This document shows, piece by piece, positions 44,516-52,846 of a stretch of DNA of 64,000 nt. Each line of letters starts with the position of its first letter. The stretch's first letter is position 1. This stretch comes from Melioribacter roseus P3M-2. GTDB lineage: Bacteria; Bacteroidota; Ignavibacteria; Ignavibacteriales; Melioribacteraceae. The stretch is from contig NC_018178.1 in NCBI RefSeq assembly GCF_000279145.1, positions 1,922,001 to 1,986,000 of the forward strand. The letters run 5' to 3'. Under the pieces are notes generated by a model. The model saw nothing but the letters and a program-made list of their open reading frames with translations, ran no database searches and had not been told where the DNA came from. A program made the translations under genes and the position numbers.

Positions 44516-45943
44516 ATGAGTGCAGAAAAAATATTGAAAGACTTATATGGAAAAGAATTCAATGACAACCGCGTAGAAATTTCTCAGCTGCCCCCATCCG
44601 GTTCCGCGAGAAAATATTACAGGTTGAACGACGGTAATAAAACATTAATCGGCGTATATAACGAAGACGTTGCCGAGAATAATGCGTTTTTTTATTTGAC
44701 CGGAAAATTCAAAAACCTCGGTTTGAACGTACCCGAAATTTATTCCGTCGACAAAAGAAAAAAATATTATTTGCTGGAAGACCTCGGCGATATAACCTTG
44801 TATTCTTTATTGAATAAAAAAAGAAAAGGTAAAATTATACCGTCGGATATTATCGATTTATATAAGAGAGCGGTAGAAGAGCTCTCGAAGTTTCAGGTTC
44901 TGTCAAAAGATAAAATTGATTTTAATAAATGTTATCCGCGCAAATCGTTCGATGAATTGTCGATGAAATGGGACCTGAACTATTTCAAATACTACTTCCT
45001 TAAACCGGTCGGCGTTTTATTCGACGAAGATAAACTTGAAAAGGATTTCAATAATTTTGTAGCGTACCTTTCCAAAGCCGGCGGCGATTATTTTATGTAC
45101 AGAGATTTTAATTCGCGTAATATTATGATAAAGAACGAAGACCTCTGTTTTATCGATTATCAGGGAGGACGGAAAGGCCCGTTGCAATACGATATCGCTT
45201 CTCTGCTGTACGATTCAAAAGCCGACTTGAACGATGATTTGAGAACGGAATTGTTAAACCATTATCTCAAATCCGTTAGGAAATTGGAGAATATTAGGCG
45301 CGCGGATTTTATGAAATATTATTACGAGTTCGTTCTTTTACGTCTCATTCAAATGTTCGGAGCTTACGGCAACCGCGGATTTTTCGAAGGTAAAGCCCAT
45401 TTTTTGCAAAGCATTCCCTATGCCGCTAAAAATCTCGAATCGATTTTGAATAAAATTAAAATCTCTCGTAAAATCCCCGAACTGTTCAGGGTTCTCAATG
45501 AAATAACACGCGACAAGAAACTGCAAGAATATAAATGGAACGCGGGGCACAAAGACCTGATTGTCCGCGTTTACAGTTTTTCGTACAGATATAAAATGCC
45601 CTACGACATAAGCGGCAACGGCGGCGGATTTGTTTTCGACTGCAGAGCTATTCCGAATCCCGGCAAAATTGAAAAGTACAAACATCTTACGGGGCGCAAT
45701 AAGAAAGTAGCCGACTTTCTGAAGTCGCAGCCGGCGGCAATTAAATTCTTAAACGAATCGATTAATATGGTCGAGCAGATCGTGGAGAATTATATTGAGC
45801 GCGGCTGGCGCGATTTGATGGTTTGCTACGGTTGTACGGGCGGTCAGCATCGATCTGTCTTTTGCGCCGAAAGCCTTGCCCGTCATCTGAAAAAAAAATA
45901 TAAAGTAAAAGTTATTCTTAAACATACACGGTTGCCCTTGTAA
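44516..45943 (+). CDS. AmgK-like sugar kinase fused to RapZ C-terminal domain
   Basis: The 475-residue protein has two parts. Residues 1 to about 325 are an aminoglycoside phosphotransferase-type sugar kinase with the catalytic MYRDFNSRNIM (Asp197) and metal Asp214 in FIDYQGG, as in AmgK (N-acetylmuramate/N-acetylglucosamine 1-kinase). Residues about 345-475 match the C-terminal domain of the RNase adapter RapZ, with YCGTGGxHRS-like GCTGGQHRSV at 439-448. RapZ senses glucosamine-6-phosphate in enterobacteria. Its stop overlaps the start of a MurU-like nucleotidyltransferase by one base, so the pair likely recycles peptidoglycan sugars to UDP-sugar. The function of the RapZ part here is inferred. 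Confidence 0.85.
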   Translation: MSAEKILKDLYGKEFNDNRVEISQLPPSGSARKYYRLNDGNKTLIGVYNEDVAENNAFFYLTGKFKNLGLNVPEIYSVDKRKKYYLLEDLGDITLYSLLNKKRKGKIIPSDIIDLYKRAVEELSKFQVLSKDKIDFNKCYPRKSFDELSMKWDLNYFKYYFLKPVGVLFDEDKLEKDFNNFVAYLSKAGGDYFMYRDFNSRNIMIKNEDLCFIDYQGGRKGPLQYDIASLLYDSKADLNDDLRTELLNHYLKSVRKLENIRRADFMKYYYEFVLLRLIQMFGAYGNRGFFEGKAHFLQSIPYAAKNLESILNKIKISRKIPELFRVLNEITRDKKLQEYKWNAGHKDLIVRVYSFSYRYKMPYDISGNGGGFVFDCRAIPNPGKIEKYKHLTGRNKKVADFLKSQPAAIKFLNESINMVEQIVENYIERGWRDLMVCYGCTGGQHRSVFCAESLARHLKKKYKVKVILKHTRLPL

Positions 45944-46677
45944 TGGAAGCGTTTATTTTGGCTGCGGGTCTCGGCACTAGATTGCGCCCGCTTACGGACA
46001 CAAAACCTAAGGCGCTCGTCGAGATTAAAGGCGTTCCTCTGCTCGATATTGTAATCCGTAAATTGATCAATGCCGGTTTTACCCGAATTGTTATTAATGT
46101 ACACCATTTTGCGGGACAAATTATCAGCTTCCTTAATTCCAGGAAGAATTACGGCGTTGATATCATAATTTCCGATGAATCGGACAAATTGCTCGACACA
46201 GGCGGCGGATTGAAAAAAGCCGCTATTTATTTCACAGGTAAAAATCCCGTGCTCGTCCACAATGTCGACATCCTTTCCGGCGTCGATCTTAAAGAGTTTT
46301 ACCGGCTTCATATCGAAGAGAATAATTTAATAACGCTTGCGGTTCAAAAGCGAAAGTCGAGCAGGTATTTCCTCTTTGACGAAGAGAAAAATTTATACGG
46401 CTGGATGAATGAAAAGACAGGCGAAAAAAAGATTGTTCGTGAGCCTGAAGGCAAAACCGAACGTTTGGCTTTCAACGGTATTCATGTGGTTCATCCTGAA
46501 GTTTTTAACTATTTCCCCGAAAGGGAAATCTTCTCGCTTGTTGAATTCTATCTGGAACTCGCATCGCAAAAAAATTTACCCGAAAGAAATAAAATTAGCT
46601 ATATTGAACATACCGATTCTCTTTTCATGGATCTGGGCAGAATTGAAAACCTGAAGAAAGCGGAGCGCTATTTATAA
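45943..46677 (+). CDS. MurU-like nucleotidyltransferase
   Basis: The 244-residue enzyme has the nucleotidyltransferase signature ILAAGLGTRLRPLTDTKPKALVEI at the N-terminus and the metal Asp in VHNVDILSG. It is like MurU (N-acetylmuramate 1-phosphate uridylyltransferase) or GlmU/RmlA relatives. Its coupling to the AmgK-like kinase-RapZ fusion supports a MurU role: kinase, then UDP-sugar formation, in cell-wall recycling. The one-base overlap TAATG indicates translational coupling. Confidence 0.85.
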   Translation: MEAFILAAGLGTRLRPLTDTKPKALVEIKGVPLLDIVIRKLINAGFTRIVINVHHFAGQIISFLNSRKNYGVDIIISDESDKLLDTGGGLKKAAIYFTGKNPVLVHNVDILSGVDLKEFYRLHIEENNLITLAVQKRKSSRYFLFDEEKNLYGWMNEKTGEKKIVREPEGKTERLAFNGIHVVHPEVFNYFPEREIFSLVEFYLELASQKNLPERNKISYIEHTDSLFMDLGRIENLKKAERYL

Positions 46678-46691
46678 ATCGGGATCATTCT

Positions 46692-48554
46692 ATGAAGAGA
46701 TTAGCTTTATTCTTATTGTTTATTCTTACCTGCGGCAGCTTTAGTTCAGCTCAAGGCAAAGAGTGGATTAAAGAACACTACACAAAAAAAGAATATCGAA
46801 TACCGATGCGGGACGGTATTAAACTATTTACGGCGGTTTATACTCCGCGGGATACTACCAAAGAGTATCCGATTCTAATGGTGCGGACGCCTTACAGAGC
46901 AGCGCCTTACGGAGAGGAAAATTATCCGAATGCGCTCGGTCCCAATAAAGCTTTTGCAGAAGAAGGATATATTTTCGTTTTTCAGGATGTGCGCGGTAAA
47001 TTTATGAGCGAGGGCGAATTCGTAAATATGCGTCCGTATATACCGGATAAAAAAAGCAAAAACGACGTCGACGAAACAACAGACACTTACGACACGATCG
47101 ATTGGCTTGTCAAAAATCTAAAGCATAATAACGGCAGAGTAGGAATCTGGGGAATTTCTTACCCGGGATTTTATGCGGCGATGAGTCTCATCGATTCGCA
47201 TCCGGCTTTGAAAGCCGTGTCGCCTCAGGCTCCGATTGCGGATTGGTTCATAGGAGACGATATGCACCACAACGGCGCCTTTTCGCTTTCGATGTCGTTC
47301 AATTTCTTTAAGACTTTCGACCAGCCGAGAGATTCTCTTACCACTACATGGAAAACAATCGAGCCGTACGATTCGCCCGATATGTATACGTTTTTCCTCA
47401 ATTTGGGACCGCTGAAAAATATTAACGAAAAATTTTTTCACGGCTCTTTGCCTTTCTGGAATCAAATTATGGAACACGGCGCATATGACGAATTCTGGAA
47501 AACGCGCAATATTTTGCCTCATTTTAAGAATACAAAACCGGCGGTTTTGATTGTGGGAGGTTGGTACGATTCGGAAGACCTATACGGTCCTTTGAATATT
47601 TATAGGTCTATCGAAGAAAAAAATCCTTCCAACGATTGCCGCCTGATTATGGGTCCCTGGAGCCACGGCGGGTGGGCTCGTTCGGACGGAAATTCATTCG
47701 GCGATTTTCTGTTTCCCGACAGCACGAGCAAATTTTATAACGACTCGATTATCTTTCCGTTCTTTAATTATTATTTGAAAGATAAAGGTCGTTTGGAATT
47801 ACCTGAAGTACTGACATACAGAACCGGCAGCGACAAATGGATCGGCTATAAAAAGTTTCCGCCTGACGAGTCCCGATTATCAAGTCTTTATCTTGGTAAT
47901 AACGGAAGTCTCTTATGGGAAAAGCCGACGGAAGATGTTTTGCTCTACGATGAATTTGTAAGCGACCCTTTTAATCCGGTTCCTTATACTTCCAAATTTT
48001 ACGATTCGCGCAGAATGTATAACAGAACTTATATGAGCGAGGACCAACGCTTCGCCGACGCGCGCCCCGACGTGCTGACTTATTCGACCGAGCCCCTTGA
48101 CGAAGATTATACTATTTCCGGTCCGATCGACGTCGACATTTATGTATCAACAAGCGGCACGGACGCTGACTGGGTCGTAAAAATAATCGACGTATATCCG
48201 TACGACGAAGAAGACGGGCGTGATTCCGAAATCGAATACGGGGGTTACCAGCGGCTGATCCGTTATGAAATAATGAGAGGAAAATTCAGAAACAGTTACG
48301 AAAAGCCCGAACCGTTCGTCCCTAATAAAATAACAAACGTCGGATTTCGACTGAACGATATCGACCATACATTCCGAAAAGGTCACAGGATAATGATTCA
48401 AATTCAGAGCAGTTTCTTCCCCTTCTTCGACAGGAATCCGCAGAAATTCGTGGATATCTATAATGCAACCGAAGACGATTTTCAAAAAGCGGTTCACAGA
48501 GTTTATTTCGGCAAAAAATATCCGTCGCACATTAAATTTCACACAATAAAATAG
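46692..48554 (+). CDS. Secreted CocE/NonD-family hydrolase
   Basis: The 620-residue alpha/beta-hydrolase has a signal peptide (cleavage near SSAQG), nucleophile Ser156 in GIWGISYPGFYAAM, a His in MGPWSHGGWARS and a C-terminal jelly-roll domain (EDYTISGPIDVDIYVSTS) as in X-prolyl dipeptidyl peptidases and cocaine esterase. It is most likely an exported peptidase or ester/amide hydrolase, possibly a glutaryl-7-ACA acylase-like enzyme. It follows the MurU gene by 14 bases and may share a transcript. Confidence 0.9.
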   Translation: MKRLALFLLFILTCGSFSSAQGKEWIKEHYTKKEYRIPMRDGIKLFTAVYTPRDTTKEYPILMVRTPYRAAPYGEENYPNALGPNKAFAEEGYIFVFQDVRGKFMSEGEFVNMRPYIPDKKSKNDVDETTDTYDTIDWLVKNLKHNNGRVGIWGISYPGFYAAMSLIDSHPALKAVSPQAPIADWFIGDDMHHNGAFSLSMSFNFFKTFDQPRDSLTTTWKTIEPYDSPDMYTFFLNLGPLKNINEKFFHGSLPFWNQIMEHGAYDEFWKTRNILPHFKNTKPAVLIVGGWYDSEDLYGPLNIYRSIEEKNPSNDCRLIMGPWSHGGWARSDGNSFGDFLFPDSTSKFYNDSIIFPFFNYYLKDKGRLELPEVLTYRTGSDKWIGYKKFPPDESRLSSLYLGNNGSLLWEKPTEDVLLYDEFVSDPFNPVPYTSKFYDSRRMYNRTYMSEDQRFADARPDVLTYSTEPLDEDYTISGPIDVDIYVSTSGTDADWVVKIIDVYPYDEEDGRDSEIEYGGYQRLIRYEIMRGKFRNSYEKPEPFVPNKITNVGFRLNDIDHTFRKGHRIMIQIQSSFFPFFDRNPQKFVDIYNATEDDFQKAVHRVYFGKKYPSHIKFHTIK

Positions 48555-48564
48555 CGGAGGCGCC

Positions 48565-49101
48565 ATGCTTCGGAAATTGATCGCACTGTTTTTTGCAGTT
48601 GTTATGACGTCCGGAATTTATGCTCAGACCATTGCAATCGGTCCTCAACTCGGTTATCACAAGTCGGAAGACGCTGAAGGCTCGGTTATGCTGGGGGCTG
48701 CCGGCAGATTCTATCTTGCGCGTTCGCTGGCTCTCGAAGCTTCTATTAATTACCGTACCGAAGAATACGATGGCGGAGCGCTCAAAACCACCATGTATCC
48801 TGTAATGGTTAGCGGCATGCTCTATTTCTTCCCTCTTTTATACGGCACAGTCGGGGCGGGATGGTACAATACTAAAATCGATTATGCCGAGGAATTCAAT
48901 TTACTGGGACTCCGGGACGAGACCAAGAGCGAGTTCGGTTATCATATCGGCTTAGGCGCCGAATTGGGAATTGGAAATTTGATACTTACTGGCGATGTCA
49001 GATACGTTTTTCTCGATTTGAAACTCGACCGGCTGCCCGGTATAAACGAATTTAAAAATAATTTTTATATTATTACTGCTGGAGTTCTTTTCGAACTCTG
49101 A
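48565..49101 (+). CDS. Small outer-membrane beta-barrel protein
   Basis: The 178-residue protein has a signal peptide (cleavage near IYAQT) and eight-strand-barrel-like alternation of aromatic and small residues (AIGPQLGYHKSEDAEGSV, LEASINYRTEEYD, ITAGVLFEL with an aromatic-rich end). It resembles OmpW/OmpX-type porin-like proteins. It follows the CocE gene by ten bases. Function is unknown. Confidence 0.72.
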   Translation: MLRKLIALFFAVVMTSGIYAQTIAIGPQLGYHKSEDAEGSVMLGAAGRFYLARSLALEASINYRTEEYDGGALKTTMYPVMVSGMLYFFPLLYGTVGAGWYNTKIDYAEEFNLLGLRDETKSEFGYHIGLGAELGIGNLILTGDVRYVFLDLKLDRLPGINEFKNNFYIITAGVLFEL

Positions 49102-49127
49102 GCCTGAAATACTAAAAGGGGAGAGAT

Positions 49128-49583
49128 ATGATACTCGATCAAATTAAACACGCAGAACTCTATTACCCGCTGGGAGAAAATTTTCGAAAAGCTTTTGAAT
49201 TCTTAAAAAGCAGCGATCTTGAAAATATCGATGAAGGCAAATACGATATTGACGGCGAAAATGTGTTTGCAGTCGTGCAAAATTACGACACAAAACCCAG
49301 AACGGCAGGCAAATGGGAAGCGCATAAAAGATATGCGGACATACAGTATATTGTTTCCGGAAAAGAAAAAATCGGATTTTCTTTCCCTACAAAAATGATT
49401 GTGACGGAAGACTACAATCCTGATAAAGATTTGATGTTTCTGAAAGGCGAGGGCGAGTTCTTGGTTCTCGAAAACGGTCATTTTGCCGTCTTTTTTCCGA
49501 CCGACATTCATATGCCGGGAATTGCGGTAAATCTTTCGACTCCGGTCAAAAAAGTTGTTGTGAAAGTTAAAGTGAGCGAATAA
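49128..49583 (+). CDS. YhcH/YjgK/YiaL-family protein
   Basis: The 151-residue cupin-like protein belongs to the YhcH/YiaL (DUF386) family, with metal-binding residues in WEAHKRYADIQYIVSG and HFAVFFPTDIHMPGIA. Members are linked to sugar or sialic acid catabolism as epimerase- or anomerase-like proteins. GGGGAG precedes the ATG. A bidirectional terminator follows directly. Confidence 0.9.
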   Translation: MILDQIKHAELYYPLGENFRKAFEFLKSSDLENIDEGKYDIDGENVFAVVQNYDTKPRTAGKWEAHKRYADIQYIVSGKEKIGFSFPTKMIVTEDYNPDKDLMFLKGEGEFLVLENGHFAVFFPTDIHMPGIAVNLSTPVKKVVVKVKVSE

Positions 49584-49587
49584 AAAA

Positions 49588-49614
49588 AGCCCCTTCTCGC
49601 TTACGGAAGGGGCT
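49588..49614. terminator. Bidirectional terminator between YhcH and the DHS-like gene
   Basis: AGCCCCTTC and GAAGGGGCT form a 9-bp stem with a 9-base loop. A run of seven A precedes it, giving a U-tract for the minus-strand gene; plus-strand transcripts meet AT-rich sequence. Confidence 0.85.
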
Positions 49615-49624
49615 GCTAATTATT

Positions 49625-50671
49625 TTATTTAACAGATACGTTTTCTTTGAGGAACAATTTCTGCAATTCTTTCCTCTCTCTGTTTTTCCATACGCCCTTG
49701 TGATATGCGTACCCGGCGATAAGAGGCATTGCAAGCGTGGCTTCCGAATAAACCATCTGTTCGTAAGTGGTTTCCACTTTGCCCCAGGAACTTGCTTCTT
49801 TGAGAGTCGAACTGGATAGAGCTCCGTCTCTTACGTCGGCTACGGTAATTTGAATCGCGTATTTATGCATCGGGGCGTCTTCCCGAAGAATGTCCGCTGC
49901 TACGACGATATCCTGCGTAAAGTTTTTCGGCACTCCGCCGCCAATCATAAATATGCCGGTTTCCTTGCTTTTCAGTTTTATTTGAGTCAATTCGTAAAAG
50001 TCCTTTCCCGAATCGAAAGACACGTGATTTTCCGGATTGTTATGCTGATGCATAACAATTCCGAAGCCGGCAGAGCAATCCGAAAACGCCGGTACGAAAA
50101 TCGGCACATTGTTTTTGTAAGCGGCATAGATAACGCTGTCGTCCACTTTTGGACCGCCGTTGTCTTCCAGATATTTTCCGAAATGCCACAACAACTCGCG
50201 GGAAGAATACGGTCGCGGTTCCAGACTGTCGAAAATTTTAGCGGTCGTATCGTCGCAAATTCTGAGTTCGTCTTCGTCGATGAATGTGTCGTATATTCTG
50301 TCGATATGAAGCTCGCGCAGTTCGTTGTCGTCTACATACGGAGAACCGATATAGTGTTTGAATCCGAGCGCTTCGAAAAAGTCCTGATCCACCATTATAG
50401 CTCCGGTCGACACGATTACGTCGACCATGTTATTTGCAATCAGATCGTGAACAACTTTTTTCAGACCGGCGCTGAACAGACTGCCGGCGAGTGTGAGGAT
50501 GACGGTACAATCTTTATCGGTAAGCATTTTTTCGTAGATTTTCGCCGCGCGGTTGAGGTCTCTGGCGCTGAATGCCATCGACTCCATTGCTTCTACTAAC
50601 GGTACGACATTATGTTGCTTAATGTCGATATGTTTGATTATTTCTTTCAAATAATCTTTTTTCTGTGCCAT
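49625..50671 (-). CDS. Deoxyhypusine synthase-family enzyme
   Basis: The 348-residue protein matches the DHS fold (deoxyhypusine/homospermidine synthase), with an NAD-binding region, VPIFVPAFSDCSAGFG, SFDSGKDFYELTQ and the candidate active-site Lys298 in SSWGKVE. Bacteria lack eIF5A, so such homologues transfer the aminobutyl group of spermidine to another acceptor; homospermidine formation is one known outcome. The window also encodes an aminopropyltransferase fusion, so polyamine chemistry is plausible. It is a single gene with a terminator at its 3' end. Confidence 0.88.
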   Translation of the reverse strand: MAQKKDYLKEIIKHIDIKQHNVVPLVEAMESMAFSARDLNRAAKIYEKMLTDKDCTVILTLAGSLFSAGLKKVVHDLIANNMVDVIVSTGAIMVDQDFFEALGFKHYIGSPYVDDNELRELHIDRIYDTFIDEDELRICDDTTAKIFDSLEPRPYSSRELLWHFGKYLEDNGGPKVDDSVIYAAYKNNVPIFVPAFSDCSAGFGIVMHQHNNPENHVSFDSGKDFYELTQIKLKSKETGIFMIGGGVPKNFTQDIVVAADILREDAPMHKYAIQITVADVRDGALSSSTLKEASSWGKVETTYEQMVYSEATLAMPLIAGYAYHKGVWKNRERKELQKLFLKENVSVK

Positions 50672-50784
50672 AATTTTCCTTTCCTGTTAAATTTGAACTG
50701 GAAATATAATAAATAATTTTCCCTTTTATTTACCAAATCGTCTCAAAAATTTTCGGCTGAATTATCGGGTAATTTCGAGCAAAA

Positions 50785-50811
50785 CGGGCAAGATTTGGCA
50801 TTTATTGCCCG
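50785..50811. repeat. Inverted repeat CGGGCAA-N13-TTGCCCG
   Basis: A perfect 7-bp inverted repeat sits between the divergent DHS-like gene and the rplM promoter, about 40 bases upstream of the -35 box. It may be a protein-binding site or terminator remnant; no U-tract follows. Confidence 0.45.
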
Positions 50812-50850
50812 ATTTAGGCGCAAGAACTGAAAATTTTAACTAATCTTTTC

Positions 50851-50881
50851 TTGACATTCTTGGAATATAGAAATATATTTG
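50851..50881 (+). promoter_or_regulatory. Strong promoter of the rplM-rpsI operon
   Basis: TTGACA (50851-50856), a 17-base spacer and TATATT (50874-50879) form a textbook sigma-70-type promoter. The same -10 box reads TATATTTG, so it also fits the FCB-group -7 consensus. Transcription should begin near 50887, about 34 bases before the rplM start. Confidence 0.8.
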
Positions 50882-50920
50882 AAGCCTTTGAAAAATAGCA
50901 TTTTATGTTCGGAGGATATT

Positions 50921-51361
50921 TTGAAGCAGGAGAAAATAACAAAATTTATTAAATCCGAGGATGCGGAGAAAAAGTGGTATATAGTCGACGCCAAAGACCA
51001 GGTGCTTGGCAGGTTGGCAGCCAAAGTTGCAAGCATTATCCGCGGTAAGCACAAACCGGTATTTACGCCGAATATGGATACCGGCGATTTTGTGATTGTT
51101 ATTAACGCCGATAAGATTAAGGTGACCGGTAAAAGAGAACAACTCAAGACATATTTTCGCCACTCGTTGTATCCCGGCGGCGCCAAAATTACAAGCTTTT
51201 CCGATTTATTGGCAAAGAAACCGGAATATGTTATTGAGCATGCGGTCAAGGGAATGCTCCCAAAAAATCGCCTGGGAAGAAAGCTGGCTAAGAAATTAAA
51301 AGTCTATGCCGGCGAAGAGCATCCTCATAAAGCACAAAAACCAGAAGTAATTAGTTTATAA
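50921..51361 (+). CDS. rplM: Ribosomal protein L13
   Basis: The 146-residue protein has [20 protein letters not shown] and [13 protein letters not shown], hallmarks of L13 of the large subunit. I choose TTG 50921, five bases after a perfect GGAGG (50911-50915); the ATG-less longer reading from 50879 would start before this site. The length then equals the usual 142-147. It heads the standard rplM-rpsI pair. Confidence 0.95.
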   Translation: MKQEKITKFIKSEDAEKKWYIVDAKDQVLGRLAAKVASIIRGKHKPVFTPNMDTGDFVIVINADKIKVTGKREQLKTYFRHSLYPGGAKITSFSDLLAKKPEYVIEHAVKGMLPKNRLGRKLAKKLKVYAGEEHPHKAQKPEVISL

Positions 51362-51373
51362 TGGAGAGATTTG

Positions 51374-51760
51374 ATGGCAGATAAAATTTTCGTAGGACGC
51401 AGAAAAAATTCAGTTGCCAGAGTATTTCTGAGAAGCGGCTCCGGAAAAGTAACGGTTAACGAGAGGGAATTCGAAAATTATTTCCCGCAAAAAGAACACA
51501 GAGACAATATCCTCCTTCCGTTTGTTGTGACCGAAACTCTCGGTAAATACGACGTTTTTGCCAATACTAACGGAGGCGGCATTTCAGGACAATCCGAAGC
51601 AATCCGTCTGGGAATTGCTCGCGCTCTGGAGGCGATTAATCCCGATTTCAGACCGTTGCTCAAAGCCGAAGGCCTTCTCAAAAGAGACCCCAGAATGGTC
51701 GAACGCAAGAAATACGGTCAGAAAAAAGCACGTAAAAGATTTCAATTTTCTAAGAGATAA
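51374..51760 (+). CDS. rpsI: Ribosomal protein S9
   Basis: The 128-residue protein has [33 protein letters not shown] and the basic tail [17 protein letters not shown], which reaches the P-site tRNA. ATG 51374 is chosen over an in-frame TTG at 51371. It follows rplM by 12 bases, forming the universal L13-S9 operon. Confidence 0.97.
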   Translation: MADKIFVGRRKNSVARVFLRSGSGKVTVNEREFENYFPQKEHRDNILLPFVVTETLGKYDVFANTNGGGISGQSEAIRLGIARALEAINPDFRPLLKAEGLLKRDPRMVERKKYGQKKARKRFQFSKR

Positions 51761-51774
51761 TTTATTAACATTCA

Positions 51775-51852
51775 TACTCCCGTTTTGCTTCCTGTGTCCC
51801 GCGCGTCGGGATGAAGAGCAAACTTTCCACGCGAAAAGGAAAGAAGGGAGTA
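51775..51852 (+). ncRNA. Structured leader upstream of rpsB
   Basis: The 114-base gap between rpsI and rpsB can fold into a three-way junction. P1 pairs TACTCCC (51775-51781) with GGGAGTA (51846-51852). P2 pairs GTTTTGCT (51782-51789) with AGCAAAC (51817-51823) with one bulge, capped by CCCG/CGGG (51798-51801/51807-51810). P4 pairs TTTCC (51824-51828) with GGAAA (51838-51842). The helices abut each other, and the fold ends about 20 bases before the rpsB start codon. Feedback by S2, as seen for rpsB leaders of other bacteria, is a plausible inference. Confidence 0.55.
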
Positions 51853-51874
51853 GAAGAAAAACAGGAGAATTACT

Positions 51875-52786
51875 ATGTCTAAGATTGGTCTTACCGATTT
51901 AATCGAAGCTGGCGCCCATTTCGGGCACTTAACCCGTCGTTGGAATCCCAAAATGAAACCCTACATCTTCATGGAGAAGAATGGGATTCATATTATCGAC
52001 CTTAAAAAAACTCAGGAAGCCATAGAACAAGCCAAGCAGGCAATGCTCGATTTGGTCTCCCAGGGTAAAAGAGTTCTTTTTGTGGGCACTAAAAAGCAAG
52101 CGAAAGGAATTATTGCCGAAGAAGCAAAAAGATGCGAAGCAAATTGGGTAAGCGAAAGATGGCTCGGCGGTATGCTCACAAACTTTGCCACTATTCGCAA
52201 AAGCGTTAAACGCCTTCAGAATATCGACAAAATGGAAAGCGACGGCACGTTCGAAAAAATCACTAAAAAAGAACGTCTTAAACTGTCGCGCGAAAGAGAC
52301 AAGCTCCGCAAAGTATTGGACGGCGTCGAAACTATGACGCGGCTCCCCGGCGCTCTTTTCGTAGTCGACGTTAAAAAAGAAGACATTGCCGTTAAAGAAG
52401 CCAACAGACTCAACATTCCTGTCTTTGCGATAGTGGACACTAATTGCGATCCCGATCCGATCGATTATGTTATTCCGGCTAACGACGACGCATCACGCGC
52501 CATCGAAATAATAACAAAAGCAATTGCCGACGCGGTAATTGAAGGCAATGCAAAAGCGAAAGAACTGAAAGCTCAGGAAGCCGCCGAAAAAGAACGCGAA
52601 AAGAAAGTTACCGAAACCGAAGAAGAAAAAGACGAAAAACCGAAAAAACCGCGTATCAGAAAAGTAAAATTCGACAATAAAAACGAAAAGAAATCCGATA
52701 CCGTACAAGCTTCCGATACTCAAAAAGAAGACGAAGCCAAAGAAGAAAAATCTGAAGAATCGTCAAACGAAGAAACCGAAAATTAA
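51875..52786 (+). CDS. rpsB: Ribosomal protein S2
   Basis: The 303-residue protein begins [22 protein letters not shown] and contains [10 protein letters not shown] and [13 protein letters not shown], the S2 hallmarks. The ATG follows CAGGAG. It is about 50-60 residues longer than usual because of a Glu/Lys/Ser-rich, probably disordered C-terminal tail from about residue 233. It is preceded by a structured leader, and tsf follows after 60 bases. Confidence 0.97.
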   Translation: MSKIGLTDLIEAGAHFGHLTRRWNPKMKPYIFMEKNGIHIIDLKKTQEAIEQAKQAMLDLVSQGKRVLFVGTKKQAKGIIAEEAKRCEANWVSERWLGGMLTNFATIRKSVKRLQNIDKMESDGTFEKITKKERLKLSRERDKLRKVLDGVETMTRLPGALFVVDVKKEDIAVKEANRLNIPVFAIVDTNCDPDPIDYVIPANDDASRAIEIITKAIADAVIEGNAKAKELKAQEAAEKEREKKVTETEEEKDEKPKKPRIRKVKFDNKNEKKSDTVQASDTQKEDEAKEEKSEESSNEETEN

Positions 52787-52789
52787 TGT

Positions 52790-52808
52790 CCGACGTTTTT
52801 CGAGTCGG
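52790..52808 (+). other. Small hairpin between rpsB and tsf
   Basis: CCGAC and GTCGG form a 5-bp stem with a 9-base loop, followed by TCTTTTG. It may be a weak attenuator that lowers tsf relative to rpsB. Confidence 0.35.
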
Positions 52809-52846
52809 TCTTTTGTGTAAAATGTAAATATGGAGGAATGTTTATA

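Noticed and set aside
49850-50599. 249-codon plus-strand frame inside the DHS-like gene
   Set aside because: Antisense shadow; the minus-strand frame has clear family motifs and this one has none.
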